From positions 62,001-126,000 of the forward strand of contig DFXE01000025.1 in NCBI GenBank assembly GCA_002381645.1: 64,000 nucleotides of DNA. The letters are read 5' to 3'. The translations under genes were made by a program, and so were the position numbers. The number at the start of each line of letters is the position of its first letter. Position 1 is the first letter of the stretch. Positions 1 through 8,396 of the stretch are shown here, one piece after another. Origin of the DNA: Bacteroidales bacterium UBA4116 (GTDB lineage Bacteria > Bacteroidota > Bacteroidia > Bacteroidales > Tannerellaceae). The notes beneath the pieces were generated by a model that worked only from the letters and a program-made list of their open reading frames with translations, was not told where the DNA came from and did not search any database.

Positions 1-98
1 AAAGATTCTTAGCTCATGGATACAAGGAAGGGTATGGTCTTATGATGTCTATGGGTCCAGGGTTTTCAAGTGAAATGGTCTTGCTTAAAATGAACTAA
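1..98 (+). CDS. Type III polyketide synthase (chalcone synthase-like), C-terminal end only
   Basis: Only the last 31 codons lie in the window; the gene begins upstream. The tail ends in GPGFSSEMVLLKMN, which matches the conserved C-terminal glycine-rich loop of chalcone/stilbene synthase-fold enzymes (family pattern GxGPGxxxE, then a short hydrophobic strand). These enzymes condense malonyl-CoA units onto acyl-CoA starters to give alkylpyrones or alkylresorcinols. The stop is 6 bases before the next gene, a membrane methyltransferase, which is the arrangement of bpsA-bpsB in Bacillus. The pairing raises confidence; the catalytic Cys-His-Asn residues cannot be seen here. Confidence 0.72.
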   Translation, partial: RFLAHGYKEGYGLMMSMGPGFSSEMVLLKMN

Positions 99-104
99 AA
101 ACAT

Positions 105-599
105 ATGGTATTTACATTATTCATTACGTTTTTAATTCTTTTGCGACTTGGCGAATTATTACTTTCCAAAAGAAACGAGCAATGGCTTTTGCAGCATGGG
201 GCAGTAGAATATGGTCAAAAGCATTATCATTATATTGTGATAATGCATACGTTATTTTTTATATCTTTAATCATAGAATACATCTTTACATCAACAGGAT
301 ATTATAATATATCTCTCCTTATACTTTACTTTCTACTTCTTGTCTTCAAAGGATGGGTAATATTCTCATTAGGAAAATTCTGGAACACAAAAATTTTTCG
401 CATTCCCAGCTATCCGTTAATAAATAAAGGCCCATACAAGTATATAAAACACCCTAACTATATAGTTGTTATAGTAGAAATAATCCTTATCCCACTTATC
501 TTTAATTTATATATCACAATGATTATATTCAGTATACTTAACGCAATCGCATTGTACGTTAGGATCAGAAAAGAAAACAAAGTATTAATTTTACAATGA
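105..599 (+). CDS. Isoprenylcysteine carboxyl methyltransferase family membrane protein
   Basis: The 164-residue protein is a multi-spanning membrane protein. Hydrophobic segments lie near residues 2-15, 45-60, 68-90 and 118-150. The motif KGPYKYIKHPNYIVV (about residues 108-122) is the signature of the ICMT/PEMT-like family, which binds S-adenosylmethionine with its His and Asn residues. In Bacillus the equivalent BpsB O-methylates alkylpyrones made by the adjacent type III polyketide synthase, and the 6-base spacing to that gene suggests the same job here (inference). The length fits the short bacterial branch of the family. No gene follows; the mobile element begins about 105 bases downstream. 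Confidence 0.8.
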   Translation: MVFTLFITFLILLRLGELLLSKRNEQWLLQHGAVEYGQKHYHYIVIMHTLFFISLIIEYIFTSTGYYNISLLILYFLLLVFKGWVIFSLGKFWNTKIFRIPSYPLINKGPYKYIKHPNYIVVIVEIILIPLIFNLYITMIIFSILNAIALYVRIRKENKVLILQ

Positions 600-914
600 A
601 ATAAGTCCCTTGGAATTTTAACTTTAATCAAAGCGACTGAAGGCAGTAGAACCTACTGTTTAACCGTCTGAATATCTTTGTTTTGCAAATTTGAAAAATC
701 GTTAGGGTCACGAATAAGTCACGATTTTAACACTTCGTTTTGCATCGCTTTGCTGAGTGGATAGTGCAAAGATATATTTTTTGATTTAGAGATTTATCTT
801 GTTGATGGATAATTTTTTCTTTTCAGTTTGAATTATCGGAACACATCTTTTAATACAAATAAAAGAAATCTTTCAATATAATGAAAGATGTGTTTGCGTA
901 TTATGCCAACTACT
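600..914. other. Intergenic stretch holding the left element boundary
   Basis: No credible gene. The stretch separates the chromosomal methyltransferase gene from the first element gene and contains the attachment-site-like repeat at 705-724. It is otherwise AT-rich with no long hairpin. The exact boundary of the element within it cannot be fixed without an empty-site sequence. Confidence 0.5.
705..724 (+). repeat. Left attachment-site repeat of the mobile element (attL candidate)
   Basis: GGGTCACGAATAAGTCACGA. The first 12 bases, GGGTCACGAATA, recur in the same orientation at 15291-15302, as expected for attL/attR cores. The whole 20-mer recurs inverted with one mismatch at 15251-15270. The integrase gene lies just inside the right copy. 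The GTCACGA heptamer also occurs twice in direct orientation within this repeat. Confidence 0.5.
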
Positions 915-1949
915 CTATTTATCGTTTATTTTCCAATAACCTGTTTTGTCGCTTCCTATGCGTTTTATTATTTTCTTTTCCTTAAGTTCTTTTATTCTTC
1001 GTTTTGCAGTGCTTAAACTTATATTCAAACTTTCACTGATTTGTCTTGCCGTTATTTTACTATTTTGCTTTATTAAACTAAATACAGTGTCATTTACAGT
1101 GTCATTCTTTGATTTTACAGTGTCATTTACAGTGTCAGTAAACCGTACGAGCATATCTCTATTTCTTAATTCATTCTTTTCACCCAGAAGAAGGTTACGA
1201 AAGAAACGTTCCAAATATTCCGGGTTGCGAGTAACTCCGTTCTGTATGTTTTGATAATTGGCTCTCACCAAGGCGTTTCGGAAGTACCATGAATGATCTG
1301 CAAAAAGATCATTTTCGACATTAAAACCCATTGATCGTAAGTATTGGATAGTGAAGACGGCAACTGTCCGTGTATTTCCTTCACCAAATGGATGTATTTG
1401 CCATAAACCTGATACAAACTTTGCGATATGATTTACAACTAGCTCCATGTTTAAGCCTCGGTAGTTGAATTGCTTTTCTTGTTCAATATCGTATTCAATA
1501 GCTTTACGAAGATCAGATGCAGACACATAAAGAACAGTATCTCCAAGAAGTACCCACTCTTTTTTAGTAATATTATAGTCACGAATTTTACCCGCAAACT
1601 TTAATACGCCATCAAATATACGTCGGTGTACAGCCGTAAATCCAGCTACAGTAAATGCAAAGGAACGTTCACTTAATAGTTTGGCAATATTAGCTGAGAC
1701 TTTATCTGCTTCTTCTGTGCCGTCCGTATCATTTATACGAATCGTCTTTGACTTGTAGTAGCTTTTAATAAGCTGTTGTACTTCTTCAATGGTAATATCG
1801 CCTTCAATATTTTTTTTAGCTGCTGAGATGAGATATTCAGAAGGTTTTAAACCGTCTACTTGTTGTAGTCCTATAGCAGTTTTCCAGACTTCGGCTTTTT
1901 CAGCTTTATTTGGTTCGCCTTGTCGCAGGTATTCTTCGAAATTATCCAT
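915..1949 (-). CDS. Fic family protein with C-terminal winged-helix domain
   Basis: The 344-residue protein has the Fic catalytic motif HPFGEGNTRT near residue 188, matching HPFxxGNxR, whose His drives transfer of AMP or another nucleotide-derived group onto a target hydroxyl. After a linker made of repeated NDTV units (about residues 270-290), the last 50 residues form a predicted winged helix (ITARQISESLNISLSTAKRRIKEL), so it probably binds DNA, perhaps its own promoter. I saw no clear inhibitory (S/T)xxxE(G/N) motif. A frame extension begins at a TTG at 1955; the ATG at 1949 is preferred. It is the first gene inside the left end of the element and may act as a toxin or a phage-defence AMPylator (inference). 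Confidence 0.85.
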   Translation of the reverse strand: MDNFEEYLRQGEPNKAEKAEVWKTAIGLQQVDGLKPSEYLISAAKKNIEGDITIEEVQQLIKSYYKSKTIRINDTDGTEEADKVSANIAKLLSERSFAFTVAGFTAVHRRIFDGVLKFAGKIRDYNITKKEWVLLGDTVLYVSASDLRKAIEYDIEQEKQFNYRGLNMELVVNHIAKFVSGLWQIHPFGEGNTRTVAVFTIQYLRSMGFNVENDLFADHSWYFRNALVRANYQNIQNGVTRNPEYLERFFRNLLLGEKNELRNRDMLVRFTDTVNDTVKSKNDTVNDTVFSLIKQNSKITARQISESLNISLSTAKRRIKELKEKKIIKRIGSDKTGYWKINDK

Positions 1950-2034
1950 TTTCAACTTTTTGTATTGAACTAACTTAACAGAAATTCAGATGCCGGAATT
2001 ATCCTAATTTTAATTCCATATTTTTTCAAATACA

Positions 2035-2178
2035 TCACTTTGATTCAGAGGTTATTATTCTTACTTCTTTCAAGCTGGGATTTTGAATTTCACTAATTAA
2101 CCTGTTATATTCACTATTAAAATTTTCATCATTTATTTTTGTACATACTTGTATGGCGTCTTTTACAACGTTTTTCAA
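2035..2178 (-). pseudogene. Possible 3' remnant of a small gene
   Basis: An open frame of 47 codons ends at 2035. It reads KNVVKDAIQVCTKINDENF and continues to a C-terminal IITSESK, which has a protein-like composition, but it opens directly after an in-frame TAA with only a TTG as possible start. It sits immediately downstream of the four-gene cassette, in a stretch of about 300 bases otherwise without genes. It may be a decayed cassette gene or chance. Confidence 0.22.
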
Positions 2179-2264
2179 TTAAATAAAGTCACATTTTCAT
2201 TTGTCATTGTAATCGAAAGTGTATAATGAAAAATAAATTTAGGAAACGCCAACCGCCCCAAGAC

Positions 2265-3224
2265 TTATAGATATTGTTTTACATCATACAAGCAGAAAAA
2301 ATCAGAAGGGGTAGAATAATTTTCAATATTATATTGATTTGCAGAAGGGTAGCATACTTGAATTCCTTCTTCTTTCAAGGCGGCAAAAGCAACTCCTATG
2401 GTTGATATTTTATTATTTAAGGGGGCAATGATAATATTATAATTGCCGCTATATTTATTATATATATCTAATATTACATTTTTTGTTTTTTGAATATCTT
2501 GACAAGAAAAAGTAAATCCATCATCTATCAATAAATGTTCGTATTCAGATTTTAAATCATCATATTTTCTTTCACTAATAGTAAATAATCCTTCATTTAT
2601 TGAACTTTCCCGACATGGTTTTCCTAACAGAATATTAAAAGGCTCAAATATGTCAATTACAGTACGCATTCTTTCTTCTTCAAAACCTATAAGCATAACT
2701 AATAAAGAAGGTTTACTTGGAGATAGTAAACCCGAATATCCAAGAATTGGTCTAATTTCCCGAACGCCTTTTGTCATCCACTCTTCTTGATAACTTTGCG
2801 CAGGCATATAAATTAACTTAATATTGGTATATTCTATTATATGGGGTATAGTTAGTGCTCGAAGCAATATTAAGAGAGTCTCCCTCGTGAAAGCGGTTAT
2901 ATCAACGACTATCTCGAGTTTTTCATTTTCAAATGTTTGTTTAATATAGTTTTCTATATTTTCAATGAAAATTTCAAAAGTATCAAAAGGCTTATTCTTT
3001 GGAAATTCAATTATATTTAGATTAGACAAATGATTTTTAATTAAGTCTCTATTCTTTTCTGATGTTGAATAATTCTCTTGCTGATGAAAGATTATAGAAT
3101 CTCTTATTTGTACTGCATTTAGCAATAAAGCAAAAGATATAGAACGTGACTCAAATCCGGATGCACAAATAAACAAATCTATTTTGCCTAATTCGTGAAT
3201 TATATTATTCTTGTCTATTTTCAT
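2265..3224 (-). CDS. Unassigned protein with two Rossmann-like halves; last gene of the putative defence cassette
   Basis: I do not recognise this 319-residue protein. It appears to be an internal duplication. Half one has a beta strand followed by ASGFESRS (about residues 21-28), then VVDITAFTRETLLILLRAL, then YMPAQSYQEEW. Half two has LLVMLIGFEEERM (about residues 174-186), then NIIIAPLNNKISTIGVAFAAL, then CYPSANQYNIENYS. The shared GFE..R loop after a hydrophobic strand and the closing P-(A/S)-x-x-Y element suggest paired Rossmannoid domains, as in nucleotide-sensing or nucleotide-cleaving folds; this is inference. The start overlaps the ATPase gene end by 20 bases, so the two are probably translationally coupled. 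It could be the sensor or effector of the cassette. Confidence 0.6.
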   Translation of the reverse strand: MKIDKNNIIHELGKIDLFICASGFESRSISFALLLNAVQIRDSIIFHQQENYSTSEKNRDLIKNHLSNLNIIEFPKNKPFDTFEIFIENIENYIKQTFENEKLEIVVDITAFTRETLLILLRALTIPHIIEYTNIKLIYMPAQSYQEEWMTKGVREIRPILGYSGLLSPSKPSLLVMLIGFEEERMRTVIDIFEPFNILLGKPCRESSINEGLFTISERKYDDLKSEYEHLLIDDGFTFSCQDIQKTKNVILDIYNKYSGNYNIIIAPLNNKISTIGVAFAALKEEGIQVCYPSANQYNIENYSTPSDFFCLYDVKQYL

Positions 3225-5010
3225 CTTGAAATATACTTAATTGTTCGTAATTATTTGCTATGTCAATAGATGGAGCAACCATTTTTATAAATTTTTGAGG
3301 GTCATAAAGGCTTATTCTAAGGGTTTCACTATTCATAAATTGATATCCCTTAAAACCTTTTGGCTCAATCTTAAAATAAGGGGCTAAAGTTCTACTTAAT
3401 ACATATAAAACACATTTCCCTGTGCCTTGTTTGTTTCTAATACTACTTTGATGAAGGTATCCATATTGAACAGCTAAATGCAATATTTCTTTAAGTTCTT
3501 CACTTGGAATATCGGTTACTGCAACAGAGAAAACGACTCGCTCGGACTTATCAGAAACAAATATTGAATGGAATAATCCACCTAAACCTGTAATTAGATT
3601 ATGTAATTTATCCGCTTTACTTAATCTGTCTTCGCTTACTACTTTATCTAAACTGTCACGAATCTTATTAAATTCACTGGATAAAAAACTTTCGGAAAAA
3701 TCTTGTATTACTTCATCTTGTACAGTGGGCGGGATACTTGTTATTTCTGTAATTCCTTGAGCTAACATTTTAGCAAACATCTTTGATGCTGGCTCTAAAA
3801 AATGCCTGACAATGCCCGAAGATATTGCCACAAGATTATCAAATCCCGCATAGCTAAAGTTTGTACTTGAGCGTCTTTTAATAAGGTCTTTTAAAAATTC
3901 AGATGAGGCATATCTTCTTGCTGCATCACTGGCTGTATATGGTTTTTCAGGATCATGATATTTTGCTTTCAGTTCTGTCGCAATTTTTTCTATAGCGTTT
4001 AGTTGTTTTTGGTATGGAGGAAAGAAATCATAAGAAGTAATATTTAATTCGAGATATTTTTTTAATCGTCTTTGGACAATATCATCTATTCTACTATAGT
4101 AATTATCTTTGTTGCTTGTATAGATTGAATTTATGTCAACTTGGGAATAATCATGCGGAACATCTATTGTTTTATTTGTTACGGTTCTAAAGCTTTTATA
4201 ATCAAATTGTGTAGATATTTTTAAACTAACCTCTTGGGAAGTTCTATATGAAACCCATGTGTTTAATATTTCTGTTTGAATTTTGTTTAAGTATCCTGCA
4301 TCATCAATCAGTATATATATAGGTTTTTCTATTGGCATGAATGGTAGTTGTTTTAATTCAAGCAAAACAGGATATAAAAAATCGATATAGGTCGATAATG
4401 ATTTATTATAGGAAGTAGCTATGTCTCGCTCACAGATGATGTCTCTGCAATATTTCTTACATTCTATAAACATCATATCGAGTATTTTTATTATCTCTTG
4501 AACACATGAAACCCCATCATTAAAATGAGTATTGTATTTAGATATATCGTGCCCCGATATTTCAACGCGCCATAAGAAAACTTCTTTAAAATACTGATTT
4601 AATGAGTCAACAGATGAATTTAATTCTTCTTTGTATTTTAGTATATCACTAAAGCATTTTATTGCGATATATGAAGTCAATAAATGTTCATTGAAATAGG
4701 TAACGGCATTTGTTTTTAGCTTTTCCAGCTCTGGATAATTTATATCTGTCAACTTAATAGGAACATATAGTGCGAAATAATCAAGTTCTTTTAAAGCCTT
4801 CTTACCTTTCAATATTTGACAATCTGGCATCATATATCGAAACATCATGCTTTTACCAGAACCACGGGAACCATTCAGGAAGGTATGTCCTATTCTTGGT
4901 ACTTGATAAAAATCAGAAAAAACATCTACAAATAAATCATAGGCGTCTTGAGCAGAAATACCTTCTGGTGTATTAACTTCAAACGGATTCTTTTTCATGC
5001 TTTTCTTCAT
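3205..5010 (-). CDS. ORC/Cdc6-like P-loop ATPase of the putative defence cassette
   Basis: The 601-residue protein has a Walker A motif GSRGSGKS at residues 47-54 and a Walker B-like IYILIDDAGYL near residue 230, followed by a sensor-like strand ISTQFDYKSFRT. The spacing and the long C-terminal half (about 330-590), which ends in a probable winged-helix region, resemble the ORC/Cdc6-like or STAND-type AAA ATPases found in bacterial immunity loci. It probably uses ATP hydrolysis to switch or load a partner on DNA (inference). The start overlaps the HD gene end by 32 bases; an alternative ATG is at 4998. It has no neighbour that would make it a replication protein, and the linkage to a DNA methyltransferase favours a restriction-like role. 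Confidence 0.72.
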   Translation of the reverse strand: MKKSMKKNPFEVNTPEGISAQDAYDLFVDVFSDFYQVPRIGHTFLNGSRGSGKSMMFRYMMPDCQILKGKKALKELDYFALYVPIKLTDINYPELEKLKTNAVTYFNEHLLTSYIAIKCFSDILKYKEELNSSVDSLNQYFKEVFLWRVEISGHDISKYNTHFNDGVSCVQEIIKILDMMFIECKKYCRDIICERDIATSYNKSLSTYIDFLYPVLLELKQLPFMPIEKPIYILIDDAGYLNKIQTEILNTWVSYRTSQEVSLKISTQFDYKSFRTVTNKTIDVPHDYSQVDINSIYTSNKDNYYSRIDDIVQRRLKKYLELNITSYDFFPPYQKQLNAIEKIATELKAKYHDPEKPYTASDAARRYASSEFLKDLIKRRSSTNFSYAGFDNLVAISSGIVRHFLEPASKMFAKMLAQGITEITSIPPTVQDEVIQDFSESFLSSEFNKIRDSLDKVVSEDRLSKADKLHNLITGLGGLFHSIFVSDKSERVVFSVAVTDIPSEELKEILHLAVQYGYLHQSSIRNKQGTGKCVLYVLSRTLAPYFKIEPKGFKGYQFMNSETLRISLYDPQKFIKMVAPSIDIANNYEQLSIFQDENRQE

Positions 5011-6040
5011 TTATTATTCTTGCAAAATACACACCATCCAATACATTTTCTCCATCCTTTATCTGTTCATGAATTAAAGAATTCATACTTTCAGTAGATG
5101 GATAGCCTTTTTCAATTAACTCATACGAAATAGTTCTGAACGTTTCATCATATTCTCCTAATAAATCTATTTTAATTTTGACTACATTAAACCTGGATTT
5201 AGAAGGAAAAAATCTGTTGCAATATAATGTTTCTAAAAATGTTTTATATGTTCTTGAGTAAATCTCGTCTAAAAGAAATGTCTCTTCAATACTACCATCC
5301 TCTTTCTTTTTTTCAAAGACTCTATTCAACAATCTCTTATTTACACAAAATGATATTTTGATTTCATTGCCTTGTACACGTATGGAATCCAAACTCTCCG
5401 AAAAACGATGAAAAACTTCACTACATTTATCAAGATGTGTATTTGGTTCATCCTTAGAATCATCCTCAAGTTCTAATAATCCTAAAGATGCACGAGTCTT
5501 GTCTTCTGCCAATTCATCAGCTAATCTTAATATCCCTGCTAGTAATTGAGTGCGAATTTCAAATCCTGAAATATGCTCATCTACTAGTTTTCCGATAGGA
5601 TCGTCTTTTCCTCCGTGAGCTTTAGCTATATCTCCAATAGTTCTTCTTTCTGCTGCAGTTAACATTTTTCCACAATACCTAGAAAGCATTTCATGGACTT
5701 TATTAGCATGTTCTTTTCTCTTACCGATTAGATGACCTGCATCATGTAAATGAATACTAATTAGAAGAATAAAGAGTTCATAAGTAGAAAGAGAAAAAGT
5801 ACTTTCATTCTCAGTAAATGTGTCGATTATTTTCGAAGCCCTATCAATAACCATATTTATATGCTCAATTCCGTGGTTATTATAATATCCTTCTTTTTCG
5901 ATTTCTAATATTTTTGTTTTAATTTCAGGGTGTATTTTGTCTTTGAAAGTCTTAGCTAGCTGTAGATATAAACTTCCATAATCTTCATTAGGAAAACCCG
6001 AAAAATTATCTATATTTTTAAATTGAGCCTCAATATTCAT
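4979..6040 (-). CDS. HD-domain phosphohydrolase-like protein of the putative defence cassette
   Basis: The 353-residue protein shows the HD metal-binding pattern: NNHGIEHINMV (first His), then SIHLHDAGHLIG (the His-Asp pair), then LRLADELAED with the closing Asp near residue 175. HD proteins hydrolyse phosphate esters of nucleotides or nucleic acids. The C-terminal 150 residues are unassigned, with beta-rich IKISFCVNKRLL and VVKIKIDLLGEY segments. A frame extension reaches 6100 inside the methyltransferase gene, but the ATG at 6040 is only 4 bases after that gene's stop and starts a more natural MNIEAQF sequence, so I use it. It is probably co-translated with the ATPase and could be the nuclease or nucleotide-cleaving arm of the system (inference). 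Confidence 0.75.
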   Translation of the reverse strand: MNIEAQFKNIDNFSGFPNEDYGSLYLQLAKTFKDKIHPEIKTKILEIEKEGYYNNHGIEHINMVIDRASKIIDTFTENESTFSLSTYELFILLISIHLHDAGHLIGKRKEHANKVHEMLSRYCGKMLTAAERRTIGDIAKAHGGKDDPIGKLVDEHISGFEIRTQLLAGILRLADELAEDKTRASLGLLELEDDSKDEPNTHLDKCSEVFHRFSESLDSIRVQGNEIKISFCVNKRLLNRVFEKKKEDGSIEETFLLDEIYSRTYKTFLETLYCNRFFPSKSRFNVVKIKIDLLGEYDETFRTISYELIEKGYPSTESMNSLIHEQIKDGENVLDGVYFARIINEEKHEKESV

Positions 6041-6044
6041 GTTT

Positions 6045-7112
6045 TTAATAGCGTAAAATTTGTTTAAATATAGCTTCTGCCAACAATGGGGGAACAGCAT
6101 TACCTATATGTTGTTGTATATAATGAATCGTCCCTTCAAAAATGAAGTTGTCAGGAAAGCTTTGTATTCTTGCTGCTTCACGAACAGATAATCCTCTATC
6201 TTGTATCGGATGTATAAGCATGTTTTTTCTATAATTAGATATTACAACAGAAGGTTTCTTTAAGTCAAGTCTTTTATAAATCCCACTATGACAATTATTC
6301 TTGTTTTTATAATTACTCATTAGATGCTCTGGGATGGCTCGCCAGTTTTGTCCTTGTTGAATGTATTTATATCTCTCTATAATATAGTCCGCATTTTTTG
6401 AAACATAATTTTGAGTTGAATGAGGGCTATTGTTCCTCATTAAAAGAGCGTAAGAACTAACTTTAACATCTTTTCTATATGGTAAAGAATCTATATTAGC
6501 TCCATTGTCCAATAATGGTAAATCATTTATCGCTTCCTCTAATGTTACCATGTCCTCAAATTTTTCGGGAAATTCAAATTCAATATTTTGCTTATTTCCA
6601 ACAATAAAAAACCTGTTTCTATGTTGAGGAACGCCATAATCAGATGCATATAAAACAGTATGACTTGTTTTATACCCTAATTCTTCAAATTGTTCAATTA
6701 TATACTTTAATGTCTCTCCTTTATTGAAAGATGTTATGCCTTCGACATTTTCAAATAGAAACCAAGTTGGGCTAAGTTCTTTTACAAATCGCAAGAATTC
6801 ATGGAATAAGCTATTGTTTTCATTATCAATAGTTCTAGTTTGTCTATTAGAGACTGAAAAACCTTGGCAGGGTGGTCCACCAAATATGATAAATGGGGTC
6901 TCCTTTATCAATTTTGTAGGCTCTATATCCCTTATATCAGCACATATTATATCTGTCTTGGGATGATTCTTTTTAAATGTTTTTACAGCATGTTTGTCTT
7001 TTTCAATAGCGAGACATACATTAATGCCAGCATTTAGAGCTCCAAGACTTAGACCTCCGATGCCACTGAATATATCAATTCCTAAATACTTGTTTCTCAA
7101 AAGATTATACAT
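6045..7112 (-). CDS. DNA (cytosine-5-)-methyltransferase, first gene of the putative defence cassette
   Basis: The 355-residue protein carries the m5C methyltransferase motifs in order: motif I DIFSGIGGLSLG (residues 13-24), motif IV GGPPCQGFS with the catalytic Cys, motif VI FENV, motif VIII QHRNRFFIVG, motif IX region RLDLKKPSVVI, and motif X IGNAVPPLLAEAI near the C-terminus. The target-recognition region is of ordinary size for a 350-residue enzyme. It transfers a methyl group from S-adenosylmethionine to cytosine in a specific DNA site. No recognisable restriction endonuclease is adjacent; the genes following within 4 bases are an HD protein, an ATPase and an unassigned protein, which suggests modification marks self DNA for that cassette. 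A TAnnTTTG promoter element lies upstream. Confidence 0.92.
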   Translation of the reverse strand: MYNLLRNKYLGIDIFSGIGGLSLGALNAGINVCLAIEKDKHAVKTFKKNHPKTDIICADIRDIEPTKLIKETPFIIFGGPPCQGFSVSNRQTRTIDNENNSLFHEFLRFVKELSPTWFLFENVEGITSFNKGETLKYIIEQFEELGYKTSHTVLYASDYGVPQHRNRFFIVGNKQNIEFEFPEKFEDMVTLEEAINDLPLLDNGANIDSLPYRKDVKVSSYALLMRNNSPHSTQNYVSKNADYIIERYKYIQQGQNWRAIPEHLMSNYKNKNNCHSGIYKRLDLKKPSVVISNYRKNMLIHPIQDRGLSVREAARIQSFPDNFIFEGTIHYIQQHIGNAVPPLLAEAIFKQILRY

Positions 7113-7140
7113 TTACTGTTACAAACAAAATCTTAGCATG

Positions 7141-7170
7141 CAAAGTTAATTATTTTAAATGCAAGCAAAA
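7141..7170 (-). promoter_or_regulatory. Probable promoter of the methyltransferase-led cassette
   Basis: On the minus strand TAACTTTG (7141-7148) matches the Bacteroidetes -7 element TAnnTTTG. A TTTTG at 7166-7170 lies 17 bases upstream, slightly closer than the usual 19-23. Position about 30 bases before the methyltransferase start fits a promoter for the whole four-gene run. Confidence 0.42.
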
Positions 7171-7279
7171 GATAAATTCTAATATAAAAGATAAAATCAG
7201 AAAAATCTTCATTTTTTCCAATACTAACACTCTTTCTGTAAATCTCAATAAAGCATTTTATATTTAATAAACAAAATAG

Positions 7280-8173
7280 TTAATATGTTTTTATTCCCCC
7301 ATATCTCTTAATCCTTTTCTTACAAATCCTAATAGTAATATCTCTCAATAATTCCACTTTGGGAATCAGCATATCAATATCCTCCTTCGTAACCAAAAAA
7401 TGCGGATTATACCGTGCATCCACATAAGCAGCTTTCAGTAGAGTAAACAGTCTTTTCTCTTCCGGCGTATCCTGTGGGAAAACATCTTTCAGATCTTCAG
7501 AATATTTTCTAACGGAAGCAGAGAGTTTTGAAAGATTATGCTGTTTATTATTACGTAGAGTAAAACTCAATCGGATTGCATAATAATAGTTTTCACAGGC
7601 TTGATGGAGATTAAATATAGAATCCTTGTACCATTCTTTATCAAGAGTAATTTTCGCAATTTCAAATTTTCTTTCAGCACTTTCAAACTTCTCATCAAAA
7701 TACTCCTGAGCCTGTTCTTTAATTTCATCAAAATTAAGTTTTCTTCTTCGTGCAAGTTTGTACTTACCGCTATTATAGAGTATGATTCCCTCTTCCTTAA
7801 TCTGCGTATAAAAATACCTGCCCTCCTCTATAAACTTATTGAAGTTTTTTATATCGTCGTTGATAAACTGAACAGGTGTATCTCGATCAAAGTCTTTTCC
7901 GGCAAAAAAGATATCTTCAACATTATCTAAAACGGTTTCTGCTTTTTTGCTGTTGATACTGCTGGTGAGTACCAGTATATCATAATCAGATATTTTCACC
8001 GTTGGTACACCATCCGGTTCTACCCTTATTCCTCTGCGCACATAATTATCTCTTGCATAGCTACCATATAAAATGATATACTCCGTTTGAGGTAAACGTT
8101 TCAATACCTCATTAACAAGAAAATTAAGTTCTTGCTGTTTGTCTTTGGGCAGATATGCAATAGAATTTTTCAT
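7280..8173 (-). CDS. Nucleotidyltransferase-HEPN fusion protein (MNT/HEPN)
   Basis: The 297-residue protein joins two domains that are usually separate genes in minimal nucleotidyltransferase/HEPN toxin-antitoxin pairs. The N-terminal half has GSYAR (residues 37-41) and SDYDILV (62-68), the pol-beta nucleotidyltransferase metal-binding pattern. The C-terminal half (about 150-290) is helical and HEPN-like, with LRNNKQHNLSKL and DARYNPHF, either of which could supply the R-x(3-6)-H ribonuclease pair. In MntA/HepT systems the nucleotidyltransferase AMPylates and silences the HEPN ribonuclease; a fusion would do this in cis (inference). It lies alone between the methyltransferase cassette and the SymE-like gene. 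Confidence 0.82.
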   Translation of the reverse strand: MKNSIAYLPKDKQQELNFLVNEVLKRLPQTEYIILYGSYARDNYVRRGIRVEPDGVPTVKISDYDILVLTSSINSKKAETVLDNVEDIFFAGKDFDRDTPVQFINDDIKNFNKFIEEGRYFYTQIKEEGIILYNSGKYKLARRRKLNFDEIKEQAQEYFDEKFESAERKFEIAKITLDKEWYKDSIFNLHQACENYYYAIRLSFTLRNNKQHNLSKLSASVRKYSEDLKDVFPQDTPEEKRLFTLLKAAYVDARYNPHFLVTKEDIDMLIPKVELLRDITIRICKKRIKRYGGIKTY

Positions 8174-8396
8174 TGATTTGATCTATAGAATCTTGAAATA
8201 CAAAACTACGAAAAATTCTTCGATTAGTTTTAACATTTTTACAGAAGTTATATCTTTGCTCCACGTTCCTGTTTTTATTTATTCTGTGCCACACATACGG
8301 AATGAATAAGCTTATATAATTACAGGTAATCAATGAGTTATTTTTTAGTATTTATCTGACCTGATTTTAAATTCGGGTTAACATGGAACGTATCTT

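Noticed and set aside
6041..6100. N-terminal extension of the HD protein to position 6100
   Set aside because: The extension would lie entirely in the methyltransferase coding region; the ATG at 6040 is just after the methyltransferase stop.
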